A DNA stretch of 64,000 nucleotides from Strongylocentrotus purpuratus. Lineage: Eukaryota; Echinodermata; Echinoidea; Camarodonta; Strongylocentrotidae. A program made the translations under genes and the position numbers. Numbering within the stretch: position 1 is the stretch's first letter; every line of letters begins with the position of its first letter. The stretch lies in contig NW_022145594.1 in NCBI RefSeq assembly GCF_000002235.5, positions 16,990,501 to 17,054,500 on the forward strand. The letters run 5' to 3'. Under the pieces are notes generated by a model that was given only the letters and a program-made list of their open reading frames with translations, was not told the DNA's origin and did not search any database. Of this stretch, positions 35,401 through 47,637 are shown piece after piece.

Positions 35401-38400
35401 GTTATTTCTTGCCATGAAATCATAATAACTAATGTTTCTTATAAAGCTCTATACCAGTTACAACCGACTAATGCACTTAAAGTATTTAATCAACAGAACT
35501 TACATGTACTATACCGTACATTAAAGTCTGCATTCTCCACTCCCTGGGGAGCATTCCAGCTAGTCGCCTGCTGAAATTCAATCACATGGATCTCAATATT
35601 CCATACCCATTTAGTATAGAGGACCAATGTACATGTAAATCAAATGCCTCCCTCAAGGGCATAAGTGCCGTCCCGGAGCTTGAACCCAGGACCCTTGCAT
35701 TTCCAGTCAAGTGACCAGAGCTGCCAACCTTGTGAGACCAAAAAAGAAATCATGATGGCAAAAAAAAAGGAATTTCAAGCAAAAAAAAAAGGAATTCATA
35801 AAAACAAAACTTACAACCGATCCAGAAATGTTCATTCATCATGCTCTTTTTCCATACAAGCAGGTAATTTTTTTGGTGGTTATTTTGGTATTATCGGCAT
35901 TTCATTTTTTTTGAGAATATTTTTCTCTTCAAGTTTGTTTTAAAATTAGTTTTCTATTGAATTTGTGATCAAATCACCATTTTAGGGCAGTGGTTTGACG
36001 TGCGGTATCTTAAAAAAAAAAAAAAAAATTAAAAAAAAACGTATTTCATGAAGAAAAAACATAATGCCGTAATTTGGAGGAAAAAACAAAGTATTTCCAG
36101 CAAAAACGGAATGGTTGGCAGCTCTGAGTGACCCTCGACTATGACACCTATACTCTAGAAATTTGGATATACATGTTCCCCCGGAATGCCGTGGCCGATT
36201 GATTTAAGGCGCTTGACTTGAAATGCGAAGGTTGAGGGTTCGAATCCAGACAAGGCTAATATCCTTTGGCAAGATATTAACCTGCACTTGCTACTCTCCA
36301 CCCAGATGTTAAATGGGTACCCGGTAGGATGCAACTGTCATTGTTGATCAAACAGTTTTTGAGCTTCAAGAAACGCCCGGCTGGAATGCTCCCCAGGAAG
36401 TGAAGATTGTGCACACATTGTGTGCAGGCAAGTACTGAATCCAATGACCGGGGTAATAGTATATCTGTAAAGCGCTTAGAGACATTAAGCGCTATATACG
36501 GTATAAATAAAAGTGGAATATTTTTATTATTAATATGTATTATCCGACAGACATTACCTGCGAGTTGGCTGGCAAGTTGACTTGAGTTGAACCATGTTGT
36601 AGAGCCATCTGAAGGAGGGAGGGTCTTGAAGCAAAGTCATCTCCTCCACTTACTGCTAACATTGAGTGAGTCTATACAGAGAGAAATACACAGGAGAGAG
36701 AGAGATTTATATACTACTGTACCTGTAATTCCTCATCACACTCTTAAAGCACATATCCTAGTCACTCTGATGAGACTAATGCCAGACCAAAAACAGAACG
36801 ATCCAAAATGATCCTGAGTGGCAAAGATTTCTTGGTGTTCAGTCAGTGTGGAGTCAGGTACATGTAAGTGGTGAGACTTTGGCGAAATGTGTGCAATAAA
36901 GAGCTGAAGAAGCAGAAATTGTTCCATTACCTAAGGATTAAGCAGATCAGGCCTTAAATTTCAATATTTTTAGGGCAAGGCCATTTTTCTGTAGGGCACA
37001 TTCCTATATTACAGCACAAATAGGAAGAATTGGAAAGGGCACACAAAATCTTCAAGGCCAATGAGAGGGGCATTGAGGCCAATCAAAGGGGCATCCACGA
37101 CCATGGCCTTGGTGGCCTTGGATTATTTTTAAGCCCTGTCAGATGCATTCATGGAACATCTGGGTAGTGTTTCACAAAGATCCTAAGTTGGGCTTAACAA
37201 TTATGGAAAGCCGTTAGCATCTACAGTATGAAAATGTTTTGTAAAATTTACTTTCAAGGCATAAAATGTTGATTCAAATCATTCATATTTTCTATTATCA
37301 AGGAGATTAATATTCTTGATGTGGAATTTATAAAAAGACTAAAATACCTGTATTTTTGCTTATGAATATACAGTGTATTTTATTTTCAGGCTACAAATGG
37401 CTCTCCATGATTTTTAAAACTATGTCTTTGGATCTTTGTGAAACACCCACCCCCCCCCCCCCCCCTGTTGTGTAAAGGGGGCTTTAACATGTACCAATCA
37501 CCAAAGCATACCTTTTCTGTACGTTAGTACATGTAGTTGCATGTGCTACTACTCTATTCAAAATATAAGCTTCAAACATCACTCTTAAAAAGAGATTTTG
37601 CAAGTTTAAATACACTATAAATTAAGATAAAAAGCAACTTGCGAGCAGACAACATGTACTTGACGCATTTGTAGTATACAGTGTACATGCTCAAATAAAA
37701 TAGTCTGACTTGAGCAATCAGCTATCCACTTTGAAAACAGATATTACCTTATTGCTGTAATCCATCACATTCATGCCACTCTGCTCCCCAGATGTCGACC
37801 CTCCACTTGAGTCTAGGAAGTACCCCCCTACGCTCAGAGTGGTAGAGTCTGTTGGTATGTGAGTCCAAGATGATCTACCATCACTCCTATCCTGTCTTAG
37901 TCTAACCTTTGGTACAGATAGGATGGGGAGCATGGAGCTGTAGGGTCTCATCGGAACAGGACAAGAAGGGGAGCTTCTCGTTGTTTCGATTGCGGAGTTG
38001 GAAGTCCTTTCAGCGGGTAAAGTTAGGCCATCCAGTTTTCCCTTCGGCACCACATCAGGAAATGCGGAATCTTGAAGAGGCAAGTCATTTCTCACATGAT
38101 TCAATAATTGCGATGACGGGCTACGAGGTTCTACTTTGAGGTTACAAGGTGAGGTGGACTCTTCCATTGGCAGGGCAGGGGAATCTGATTCTCCAACTGG
38201 TGGGGAGGGATACGCAGATGTGGCATGGAGACGGTCAAGCGTTTCTGCACCCTCTGGAATTGCACTTGATAGATTTCCATCCCTGTCTCTACACTCTGCA
38301 CTCTCCTTGAGTGTGCCTTCAAGTTTACAGGCAGATGCCTCAACTGCACCTCCTTCATCACTATCTGGTGAACACTGTTCTTCATGTGCTGTACTGTTAT

Positions 38401-38653
38401 TCACAGTTGGCAAGATTTCCTGCTTACCGGTAATGATAATCTCCTGTCCTGTACCTTTGAACAATGACAACATCTCTGCACGGCAGGATGAACGCTCGTC
38501 CGGCGCAGGTGTCTCCTTTTTGGCATCAAGGTCCCTACCATCCATGTCATTCTTAAAATCGGGGCTCGTTGGTCGTTTGATGCTCAGATCAAGGACGCAT
38601 GCAGTATCTGCTGCCCCCTCGTCCCATCCTTTCCGTTCTTGCTCAGTTTCCAT
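32485..38653 (-). CDS. Multi-C2H2 zinc-finger transcription factor (~1136 aa, three coding exons)
   Basis: Coding exons are 38653-37748 (302 aa), 36671-36558 (38 aa) and 34875-32485 (796 aa); both introns are phase 0 with good pyrimidine tracts. The start ATG has G at -3 and +4, and an in-frame TAG lies upstream. The N-terminal part is acidic and serine/proline-rich, with a CtBP-binding-like VLDLSIK (20-26) and a sumoylation motif LKVEPRSP (172-179). Residues 386-688 hold eleven fingers; the first lacks its final His, and several have TGEKP linkers. An acidic Gly/Glu linker (689-760) precedes six more fingers (762-941). A basic patch KSSRRGKSK and a long Asp/Glu tail follow. It is expected to be a nuclear DNA-binding regulator, probably able to repress if the CtBP motif works. 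I cannot name the orthologue. Confidence 0.9.
35527..35725 (-). mobile_element. tRNA-derived SINE, family A (zinc-finger intron 2)
   Basis: On minus: an A-box-like AGCTCTGGTCACTTGACTGG, a B-box-like GGGTTCAAGCTCC, a GACGGCACTTATGCCC body and the core GAATGCTCCCCAGGGAGTGG near 35545. The 3' end is truncated. Confidence 0.7.
36186..36535 (+). mobile_element. tRNA-derived SINE, family A, nearly complete (zinc-finger intron 2)
   Basis: Head TGGCCGATTGATTTAAGGCG with B box GGTTCGAATCC at 36237. Then AATGGGTACCCGGTAGGATG, CTCCCCAGGAAGTGAAGATT, CAATGACCGGGGTAATAGTA, AAGCGCTATATACGG and a TTTTTATTATTAAT tail. It ends 20 bp before exon 2's donor (36557). Confidence 0.8.
37162..37449. mobile_element. 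GTGTTTCACAAAGATC-type MITE (zinc-finger intron 1)
   Basis: Terminal inverted repeats: GGGTAGTGTTTCACAAAGAT at the left and ATCTTTGTGAAACACCC at the right. A smaller internal repeat pairs AAAGCCGTTAGC-side with GGCTCTCC-side sequence. A C16 run follows the right end. Confidence 0.75.
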
Positions 38654-38727
38654 GGCAACAAGATAGGTTGGGAGTTGGTGGGTTGAGTTGCTTGCAGCTT
38701 GAGGCTGTTGCTAGGGTACTGCTTCAT
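38584..38727 (-). promoter_or_regulatory. Upstream ORF (47 aa) overlapping the zinc-finger start codon
   Basis: An ATG at 38727 in the presumed 5' UTR (acceptor at 38742/38741, AAG/GG) opens a frame that passes the main ATG (38653) out of frame and stops at 38586-38584. The first ATG has A at -3 but A at +4, while the main ATG has G at -3 and +4. Leaky scanning would therefore be needed, and translation of the zinc-finger protein could be throttled. Confidence 0.5.
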
Positions 38728-39121
38728 GTTAATAGACAGCCCTTCAAAAATAGAAAGAAAAGTGATATTTTACAACATGATAATAAATAGAAATTGAGAA
38801 CTTGACAAGACACTACTGATTGACTGTTAGATAAATAGGAGGAATATTACTCTCTTGGATTATAATTTTGAGCACTTTGGTAAAACAAAGGAACTAATCA
38901 AAATTTCAAAAAGATATCTACAATAGACCAGTTCAAGGTTACATGTAGCACAGGTCCAAAAGACCCCAAATATCCACAGATCTTCAAAACATGAAGAGTT
39001 CCCACTTTGTACATTTTGAAAAAAACACTCCTACAGCAATGGAGGTGCTACAAACATAGCCTTTGTTTAAATCCCTTTTCAAAGAATACTTCCACCTGTG
39101 CATCATGGAGTGCACTGCTTG

Positions 39122-39514
39122 TTAAAGATAAAGTTGAGTTCTGGTCATGCGATTGCATTGTGAAAGAAACGGTGTGGAACCGACCAGAAAAGGTTGATCA
39201 TCTAGCATATTAGAATTTGTGTGTATTGCAAGGTTCTGGAATCATCAAAATGATAAGAAATTTGGCCAAGTCTTGGTTAAGTTACAAACACTTGCACAGA
39301 AAGATGTATATGGGACTACACGAATACGTGGCGTAAAAAGCCGGCCCCCGATTTTTACGATGGTACATGCATATTTAGAATATGAAGGCATTTGAAGAGC
39401 CATGCTTTTCAGGGAACATGTCTTAACTGATGTTCTTCCACACTTGCATAATAAGAATGAGTAATGCTCACAAATTATTTTTCACCTCTTCCCGAAACTC
39501 AACCTTCTCTTGAA
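39122..39514. mobile_element. TTAA-type MITE, family M1
   Basis: Inverted ends TTAAAGATAAAGTTGAGTTC and GAAACTCAACCTTCTCTTGA. The left half matches 8610-8810; the right half matches the reverse of 13831-13995. Confidence 0.7.
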
Positions 39515-40317
39515 ATGAATAATGATTACATAACTTTCATGAGCACGTATCCAGTATTTTGTCTCATTTGTATTTCACAATTTGGTCTGCAATGACCTTT
39601 ATCTTCTAATGGTCAGACTGCAACTAAGAACTGGCTAATTCTTCATGTACGTGTAGATCCCAGAAGGGCTTCTGTATACCTTTTTGGTCAATATCTTACC
39701 CAATATGCACAAAGAAAACTGCAACTCTTTGCTTGCTCTAACAAACCTATCATTTATTTCTAAACACAAAGTATACAATTTTAACTTTATCCGACCTAAA
39801 AATTAACTTTATCCGACCTAAAAACTATCTTGTTGCAAACATTTCACTTCTCTGCAACCATTTTAGAAGTCTTGACAGGTGGTTTTCAGCACAGTGGCAT
39901 GAGCCAGAGTTGGATGCCCGAGCTCTCCGCATGCGAATTCCAACTCTGTGTCTGAGATTTCATAAAGTGTCATCGCAATGCATACAGAGATCTTGTGTGA
40001 GTTTGATGGGACACTTTTAAATTGAAGCTTGCGACTCACAATTAAAAATCCTGATCTAACACTGAGAATTTCTTGAAATACAGCCCCGTTTTTATAACCA
40101 TGTTGCTTTACAGACAGCTAGTACAGAGACACACTTTAATTTTAAAGAGACGAGCATATTCAAATTTCATCGATATATTTTTCATTCATTCTGCTCTTCG
40201 TGGTCATGTCTGACTGTGGAATGTACTGCGTGTGTGTGATATGTGTCATGTGATATTATAAAGAAGAATCCTCCAGCTCCAGCAAACGTACACATACATG
40301 TAGGTGCATTACTATCC

Positions 40318-41450
40318 TTACTTTACTTTACTTTACTTTACTTTAATACACGATGTTGTAGGTCTAAGCCTGTTCATCGATCCAGGATTCTTCCATGGTA
40401 ACTGCGATGTGTGGAGGGAGGAGGTTGTGTAAAACATGAAACAACACAACAACAACTAGACCGGCTCATACAGAAGGCTAGCATTCTTTGACCAGTGACT
40501 ATCCAGTCTATTCTTAAAGGTAAAGACCAGTATTGGAAACGCCCCAATTTCAAAAAATGAAATGGAAGCTCTCATTACCAATCATGTGAAAGAATATGTT
40601 TTGACTAATACATGATGATAAAAAATTTGCCAGGAAACCGCCTACTAATTCATATATTTGGTAAATTTGTTTCTCTCATGGTCTGTGAGAGATATAGGGT
40701 AGTCCCATATACATCTTTTTGTGTATAGTGCTTGTAACTTTACGAAGAATGGGCCAAATTTCTTATCATTTTGATGATTCCAGAACCTTGCAGATGCTAG
40801 ATGCTAGTTGATATCAACCTTTTCTGATCGATTCCACAACGTTTCTTTCACAATGCAATCGCATGACCATAACTGGTCTTTACCTTTAAATGAGTTGACT
40901 GATCCACAGCTCCACGACTCTATTGCTAAAAAAGTATTTTCTGATATCTAGCCTTGAATATTTCTTTTCCAGTTTTCTAGAGTGAACTCGACTTCTATCT
41001 TCTGTACTCAACTTAAAGGGAATCTCTTGCACATTGTACAAGGCATTCATGTACTTGTACACATCGATCATGTCCCCCCTTATACGCCTGTGAATAAGAG
41101 TTGGTAATTGGAGTTGGGTCAAGCGCTCCTGGTAAGATAAATTTCTAAGGCCGGGAATAATCTTTGTTGCACGTCTTTGTACGCTTTCCAAAATCCTCTG
41201 TTCTCCTAGTCTGTACGGAGACCATGCGGCCTGTCCGTATTCTAATATGGGCCTAATGAGGCCTTTAAACAAAAACGGCATAGTGTCAGTATTTAGGTAC
41301 ATAAATGTCCTTGCGGATAACTCCAAAGTACTCGATTTGCTTTGAGAACTGTTTGGGAGACACGATCTTTAAATGATAGTTGTGAATCTACAAGGACACC
41401 TACATGTAGGTCCTTTTCTACTTTGGTAACAGATAGTGTTATCCTGGCTG
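40318..41450 (-). mobile_element. 3' fragment of a CR1/Jockey-like LINE, interrupted by a MITE
   Basis: The minus-strand frame 41326-40886 encodes the C-terminal part of a non-LTR reverse transcriptase (LFKGLIRPILEYGQAAWSPY, ILESVQRRATKIIPGL, RIRGDMIDVYKYMN, FFSNRVVELW). Upstream, VTKVEKDLHVGVLVD lies in another frame, so at least one frameshift is present. Downstream of the MITE at 40514-40889 the LINE resumes with NRLDSHWSKNASLLYEPV and a stop. A short 3' UTR and a (TAAAG)n tail at 40316-40345 follow. It is a 5'-truncated, inactive copy. Confidence 0.85.
40514..40889. mobile_element. TTAA-type MITE, family M1, inserted in the LINE
   Basis: TTAA at 40514-40517 and 40886-40889 bounds 368 bp with terminal inverted repeats AGGTAAAGACCAGTA-like and CTGGTCTTTACCT. 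LINE coding sequence lies on both sides, so the borders are well fixed. The TTAA target suggests piggyBac-like mobilisation; that is inference. Confidence 0.85.
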
Positions 41451-41577
41451 TGTATTAAAAGCTGTGCTATTGATTCTGAACATTTCAAACACCACTGTAC
41501 AAAACTCAACTGATTTCACTCAAAATCAGCACTTTAGTGATGACTGATGACAAGAATACAATTTTTTCAACTTTCAG

Positions 41578-43223
41578 ATGTTAGATATGATATGCAAGCG
41601 TGTGCAAAGCGTACGCATGTTGCTAGGCTTAATGTGCAACTTCAGCCACGTTGTCTCCGCGATATTGCCATTGACTATAACGTGCATTCACTTCCTGGTT
41701 TGGTGCATGATAATGCGCTGTATGAGTGTATACAGCGCATTATACGGAAGCAGCACAATTACGAAGTGGCAGTCAGAGGTCAACACCATTGTGTAGAGAT
41801 CGTAAAGTCACACGCTTCACATGAAAAGGGAGCTAAGCTCTATTGTTCTGGTGAGATATTTGCTATTATTTCGTTATTTCACCTCCAATTTTGAAATTCC
41901 GGAGGTAATTAGGAGTAGAAGTGGCATAAAATTCATCGAGGCCACTGTCGGGGGTGGGAAAGTGTGATTTTGGACACATTTTAGGGATTGTTTACTTGGT
42001 TCTCCGCAGGGTGGTATGGAAGCCGTTTAAGGCTCCCTGGAATACAATATCATAAAAACATTTCCAGCGAGCCCTTAAGGCTAGTACTATCAGTATCAGT
42101 CTATGTTTTGCTGGAGTGAGCAATCGGCAAAGCCGACGCGACATTGTCATCGACTCAGGCCTCAGCTCAGAATGTCAGTCTTGTTTGCAAGATTCGTCAT
42201 CTAGGAGCCGGTAATCGGCCAGCTCCAGTTTTCGGCCGATTGGTTGGATGCAAGGTAAAATCCCTCTAAAATACATCGCATAATAGCATAACACAAATCC
42301 CACACATACCATATCATGCCACTGTCACTGAAGAACCACATTTGCAATGAAAAATATATCCTAAAATATCACATTTTAGCGATGTAATCGGCGGTCCCGC
42401 TACCCGAATCTGAAAAATCGAGTATCTTACGCGTGTCTGTAAGAAATATGGGTACCATAAAATGAGCTTTATTTCAAGTATTTTTCAGATTTAGAGCCCG
42501 ATTTTGAGCTAGTCGCAAGCTCAAAAGTATCTCATCGCATGTATTAAATCAATGCAGCCGCACACCGCAACGCACACACGATATCTCTGTCTAATTCAGA
42601 TTCCAATATCCGATCACCGCAGTACTAGTTTTCGGCCTGGCGAGCTTCGGGGAGCTCCGGCGTGGGATATCTACTCCGCCCGCTAGTGACATAGATCAGC
42701 GCAGAAACGCACGGCGTGTGCGCGCGCTTCCTATTGACTTTGTACATGCGGCCGAAAACAGGTACGCTATGCCGAAAACTGACTCCGAAACAGTGAAAAT
42801 TGAAATGAATATTGTCATGGCAATTCGTGATTTTTTTCTGGGATTCTTGTTTTGTTTAAATAATAATAATATTTGCTTCATGATTTGAACAAAAAATGAT
42901 AATAAATAGGGGTCTAGCCTCTAGGAAAAAGGGTCCAAAAAATAGGATTTTGACTCTAAGACTGGCCGAAAACCGGCTCCTTTACTCTAGATCTATGCAT
43001 GTGGGACAGGATGAATATGGTGACATTAGTGTTTTTATTCACACAGGCAGGCGAAGGCCAAGAAAGGCTTGGCGACCTCATTATCACATTTTATAAAGCA
43101 CCAAGGTCCAAGTCCGTAAACAGCTGTGTCGTTTATCACAGCATATTTGTCCAACAAAAATATCAATACATGGGGCTGAACATTAAGAATACGTTCAGAA
43201 AAGACCACCACCGAAGAACATGA
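41578..43223 (+). CDS. Putative last two exons of an unrecognised protein gene
   Basis: Exon A is 41578-41850 (273 nt), with a strong acceptor (TTTTTTCAACTTTCAG) and donor (TCTG/GTGAGA), open throughout in phase 1-1. Exon B is 43051-43223: the acceptor GGCAG/GCG in phase 1 continues the frame to a TGA. Together they give about 147 residues, including QPRCLRDIAIDYNVHSLPGL, HDNALYECIQRIIRKQ, EGQERLGDLIITFYKAP and a basic C-terminus RKDHHRRT. The composition is protein-like, not low complexity. I recognise no domain, and I found no convincing upstream exon or start between the zinc-finger gene and 41578. It could be a diverged host gene, a pseudogene or an old transposon exon. Confidence 0.35.
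41900..43000. other. Unannotated stretch (intron of the putative gene), unidentified
   Basis: Higher GC than its surroundings, with recurring AGTTTTCGGCC / CCGAAAAC / GCCGATTGG motifs near 42235, 42630, 42755 and 42966. No coding frame or terminal repeats could be fixed. Confidence 0.35.
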
Positions 43224-43229
43224 AAAATA

Positions 43230-45110
43230 CGGACTTTGGCCCAAAAGATTCGGTAACTAACCAGCATGCATTCACACATATTTCATGACAACATTCAGAA
43301 TGAAAATGCAAGCTTTACCAAGTCAAATGACTTGATTTATCGAAAATATGATTTCTTACCATTTCGGTATTTCGCCCGAAGGATTTAGCTTTTGTCCTAA
43401 AATTGACCTTTTGCCCCGGTTCGTAGCTGGCGCTCATCAAATTTCCAAAATAATAAACAAAGAAGCGTACGCGGTGCGTCAATGGGGCGGGGGCACGGGA
43501 TTCGTGGATAGGAGGGGTCTAGGTCTTTTTAGTTCTGTGGGAGCGAGGGGGTGGTATGGAAGACTGAACAAGACATTTGAGTGAAGGGAGGAAGTTGTTT
43601 TTCCGCTCACGAACCCCTCCGTATCCCTTTATTTTGATTCTTCCTTTACTACAATTAATGTATTTCTCCTTTTAGTTTCAAATACGATGGGATTTCAAAG
43701 ACATTTTCAGAAGTCTCTTATGGGACATTGCCCCCCCCCCCCCCATAGTTACGTAATTGCCTGAAGCCTAGTATGCCTATTTCGAGACATTACATTTCTA
43801 CAATAGGCTTATATAATTTTTGTTTTCTTTCTTTCTTGAATTTTAACAAGTTTTATAAATTAATTAAAGCCAAAATTCAAATTCAACTTTTTATCGGACG
43901 TCAAATCCTAACATGATATGATCATCGATAAATATTTATAATGAACCAATATAAAGAAGCATACTAATTAGAAAAGGAACATCAGCAAAACAAAGGTAAA
44001 TGATTTTAATGAAAACAAATCGCATATAACTCGACGAAAGTCAAAGTATGCATCATATCGCCATTATCCGATCATGAGGATACATATTATCACAGAAGTA
44101 TGCTTTTATTACCTAGAAACAAAATCTCACGCCAAACACAGGCAAATTAAATTAAATCAAAGCTTTTTCTACATATCGGATAACACTCGACCAAAAGTAT
44201 TAACTAAATTGGTTCAGAAATATTAATTAGGGTTATCTTCTGCGCGTTGAAAGGCAAAAGAAAAAAAAAGAAAATCTTTTTGTTTTTAAACATTAAGTAA
44301 TGTTTAAGAAAAAAAAAATCTAAATTTAATAATTTGATACCGAATGTATAGAGTACATCCGTTTTGGAAACGCCCCCCTCTCAAAAAAATGAAATGGAAG
44401 CTCTTATTACCAATCATGTGAAAGAATATGTTTTGATTATTACGTGATGATACAAATTTTGCCGGGAAACCGTCTACTAATTGATATATTTGGCAAATTA
44501 TCATAATGATCCGGCCTGGATAGATAGCGCGAATGCGCTTCATCATTGAACATTTGGGCATATACTTCTGCTTTTTTGCGAATATAGGTTTAAGTATTGC
44601 CATCTAACCCTCTGAAGGTAATATTTAAACAATATTAAATGGATATTTTGCACCCAAAACCCTTGAACCGCAATTTAACCACTATCAGTCTATATAAAGT
44701 TGATGAGTCTTTTTATTATACGCTCCGTTCTCTTCGTCTCTACGTTTATCCTTTTCCACCAACAATGTTTGAACTTTATCCTCTACCTCCAAATAAAATA
44801 ATTTGATAATCAAATGAATGAATAAAAAACGGCTAAGTAATTAAATAAACAAATATGATTCAATTTCTGTGTCTCCCATCCACCCCTCCTTTTAAATCTC
44901 TTTCTCTCTCTCTCTCTCTTTCTCTGTCATTGATACCACCGGGGCTTTATTCAGTTTTTTTCAGAGAGAAAAAGGAAAAATGCAAGTTTAAGCATCTAAG
45001 GATCTGTTCAGTATTCATTAATTCATTTATATTCATGAATATTCATTAATTCATTGAAATCAATTGATATCTAAATAGAAGGGGCGGACCTGAACCGTTC
45101 TGTTAATATA
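43230..45110. other. Intergenic stretch with a MITE M1 fragment at 44350-44505
   Basis: 44350-44505 matches the left third of the M1 MITEs (GGAAACGCCCCCCTC, ATGAAATGGAAGCTCTTATT, GTGAAAGAATATGTTTTGA). The rest is AT-rich with a C14 run at 43731 and a short (CT)n at 44899. No gene seen. Confidence 0.55.
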
Positions 45111-45114
45111 TCTT

Positions 45115-45125
45115 TCTCTCTCTAT

Positions 45126-45163
<38 letters not shown>

Positions 45164-45242
45164 ACCCTCTCATTTTTCCCCTCCCCCTCTCTCCTCCCCC
45201 TCCCCTCCCCCCTCTCTCTAACCCTCTCATTTCTCCCCCTCC

Positions 45243-45295
<53 letters not shown>

Positions 45296-45418
45296 ACCCT
45301 CTCATTTTTCCCCTCCCCCTCCCCTCCCCCTCTCTCTAACCCTCTCATTTTCTCCCCTCCCTCCTCAATCTCTCTCTCTCTCTCTCTCTCTAACCCTCTC
45401 ATTTCACCCCTCCCTCCC

Positions 45419-45462
<44 letters not shown>
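45115..45462. repeat. Higher-order CT array with AACCCTCTCATTT spacers
   Basis: Runs of (CT)n alternate with about five copies of a TAACCCTCTCATTT + C-rich (CCCCTCCCC) spacer near 45161, 45219, 45293, 45337 and 45391. The unit is about 45-75 bp. Confidence 0.85.
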
Positions 45463-45467
<5 letters not shown>

Positions 45468-46894
45468 GGGGAATAATCAGTCATTAAACAAACTTAATTG
45501 TCCTACTTCTACTAATCAACTGCTTTTTGCCATTACAAATACAACATTAAACAATAGCACATTTACAACATGTGAGAAACTGCATTCTAGTTGCTTTTAA
45601 TCAAATAATTATAATTCAATATAATTTCATAACTCTGAAATAACATGGACTCAAGAAAACTGAAAATTGCAATTCCAATATAAACACAAATTTCTGAATA
45701 TGAAATTGATTAACACTGAAAATCCATTTAATATTTGATAACCTGTAGATACTTCCCACCAAATACATAAGATATAATATGTGTCAGGCACACAGCCTAC
45801 ATAGGTAGGCTAAAGATATGGAGAAATCAAGGAGGCACTTTTTTATAAAAATGCATGAGTTCTGACATAGGAGAAAAATTATTTGTATTTCTTTAGTTCT
45901 CTTTATTGTAATGTGAAAGATATGCACACTAGCATTGTACCATAAAAGGGCTAAAATTGAAGTAATTTCATAGATCAAATTATGACAAGACATACATGTA
46001 TGTTTGTTAGGATTATGGAACAAATACTGTTAGCACATGTTTCTGTGGTCCCATAAAATGACATCTGTGACCACCATTTTCCATTGCTAAAGTCACAGGG
46101 TTTTGTTGTGTAAAATAATGATTCATGTCTTCACTTGTTCAATATGCAATCTATCTGCTCTCGTTGGGGATGTACATGCACCTACCCTACAAAGCCTCTG
46201 GTCGAGGCACACATCCTCAACTCAAAAGTGGAATGATTTTGAAATAAAATCATTAGCATCATCATTTATGTACAATGAAAGAGGGCCTAGGAAATGTTAC
46301 CGCTAATACTCAAAACGGTTTGTCTTTTTTTAATACAAGTACTTATGCACTATTTCACATATCGGTAGTTTCCCTCAATTCTCAGGATAAATCTTGCACA
46401 GTGCAATTTCATGTGCAGTAATTTTTAAATAAATGCTTACCCGGTATACATGTACATGTATCTTGTGCAAGATATAGCATATGTCCCATAGGCTGATCCA
46501 AACAAGTCAATATCACAATAATGAACAAAGGGATCTTCAACACAAAATTCTTATACCATAAGAGGGTTAAAGTCTGAATATCTGAAATTCATTGCTTCAA
46601 AATGTCAATAAACCATTAAAACATTCATGCACTTATAGATGTACATTTACTTGGTATTAATATTATCTAACAATTCCGGAAAAACAACTCAGAATGATTT
46701 ATTTAAAAAAAGATTATATGTTTTAAACTTTTAACATGTCAATGTTTGAACCTCAATGTGCAACAACATCATAATCATAAACATGTAAATGTCAAATTCA
46801 GCATTTTAACTTTGAAAGCTATCAAATACTATCATAAACATACACATAACATGTACATAACAAGAACATTATTCTGAGTCACATTGTAAATGCA

Positions 46895-47281
46895 TTAAAG
46901 GGATCCGGTAACTTTGTCTTAGATCCTTTAGAAATAATCCTTGATTTAGCTCATGCTGCAATGATAATTATAAACCTTTAGGTCAGTCAGGAACTCCATG
47001 ACTTTTACAAGCTGATTGCCTGTCTGATTATCAAGATATTAACGATTGGAATTACAAATTTTGAAAACTGTTCGCCGAACGGTTTTCATAACACTACAGT
47101 CTATTGGGGAAAACGAGTATGGTAGAACCGGTCAATCAAAGATTTTTACTTTTTTGAGGCACTTCTTGATCATTTTGAAGCGCAATTTTTTTTAGGGCTT
47201 CAATATTACACCATATCACAGATACTGGTAACATGTAGGACCGTGTATCTCAGATTTAACACTGTTAAATGATCCCTTTAA
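46895..47281. mobile_element. TTAA-type MITE, family M2, complete
   Basis: TTAA at 46895-46898 and 47278-47281 flanks terminal repeats AGGGATC / GATCCCT. A second copy in reverse orientation lies in P450 intron 4 (12385-12750). Confidence 0.75.
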
Positions 47282-47637
47282 TGACGCGACTTAGAAGAAT
47301 GTTCTTATTATGTACAGTACTGTCTGGGTCAAACCTGAAACAGTTTTGACTCATTCTTGATCAGCATCAACTCAACACCCTTCTGGCTCTCAGCATACAA
47401 TATCACCTTTATTCCTATGTTTATATTGAATGCAACACAAATGGGAAACACATTTTTGTGTTATTATACATTTATATATATGGACAATAAAACTTGAGTC
47501 TTGAATCTTGAATAAACAAAATGTTAAATGCCCAACTTCTGAGCAAGTTAAAAATCTGTGTCCTGTGTGAGACTTTTGTTGGGGTTGCACTTTTACATTT
47601 CATTAAACTGAAAGTTTTAGGACAGGGTCATCAATAT

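Noticed and set aside
41578-41796. Alternative frame of 72 hydrophobic codons in the same exon
   Set aside because: It does not stay open to the strong donor at 41850, whereas the other frame spans acceptor to donor.
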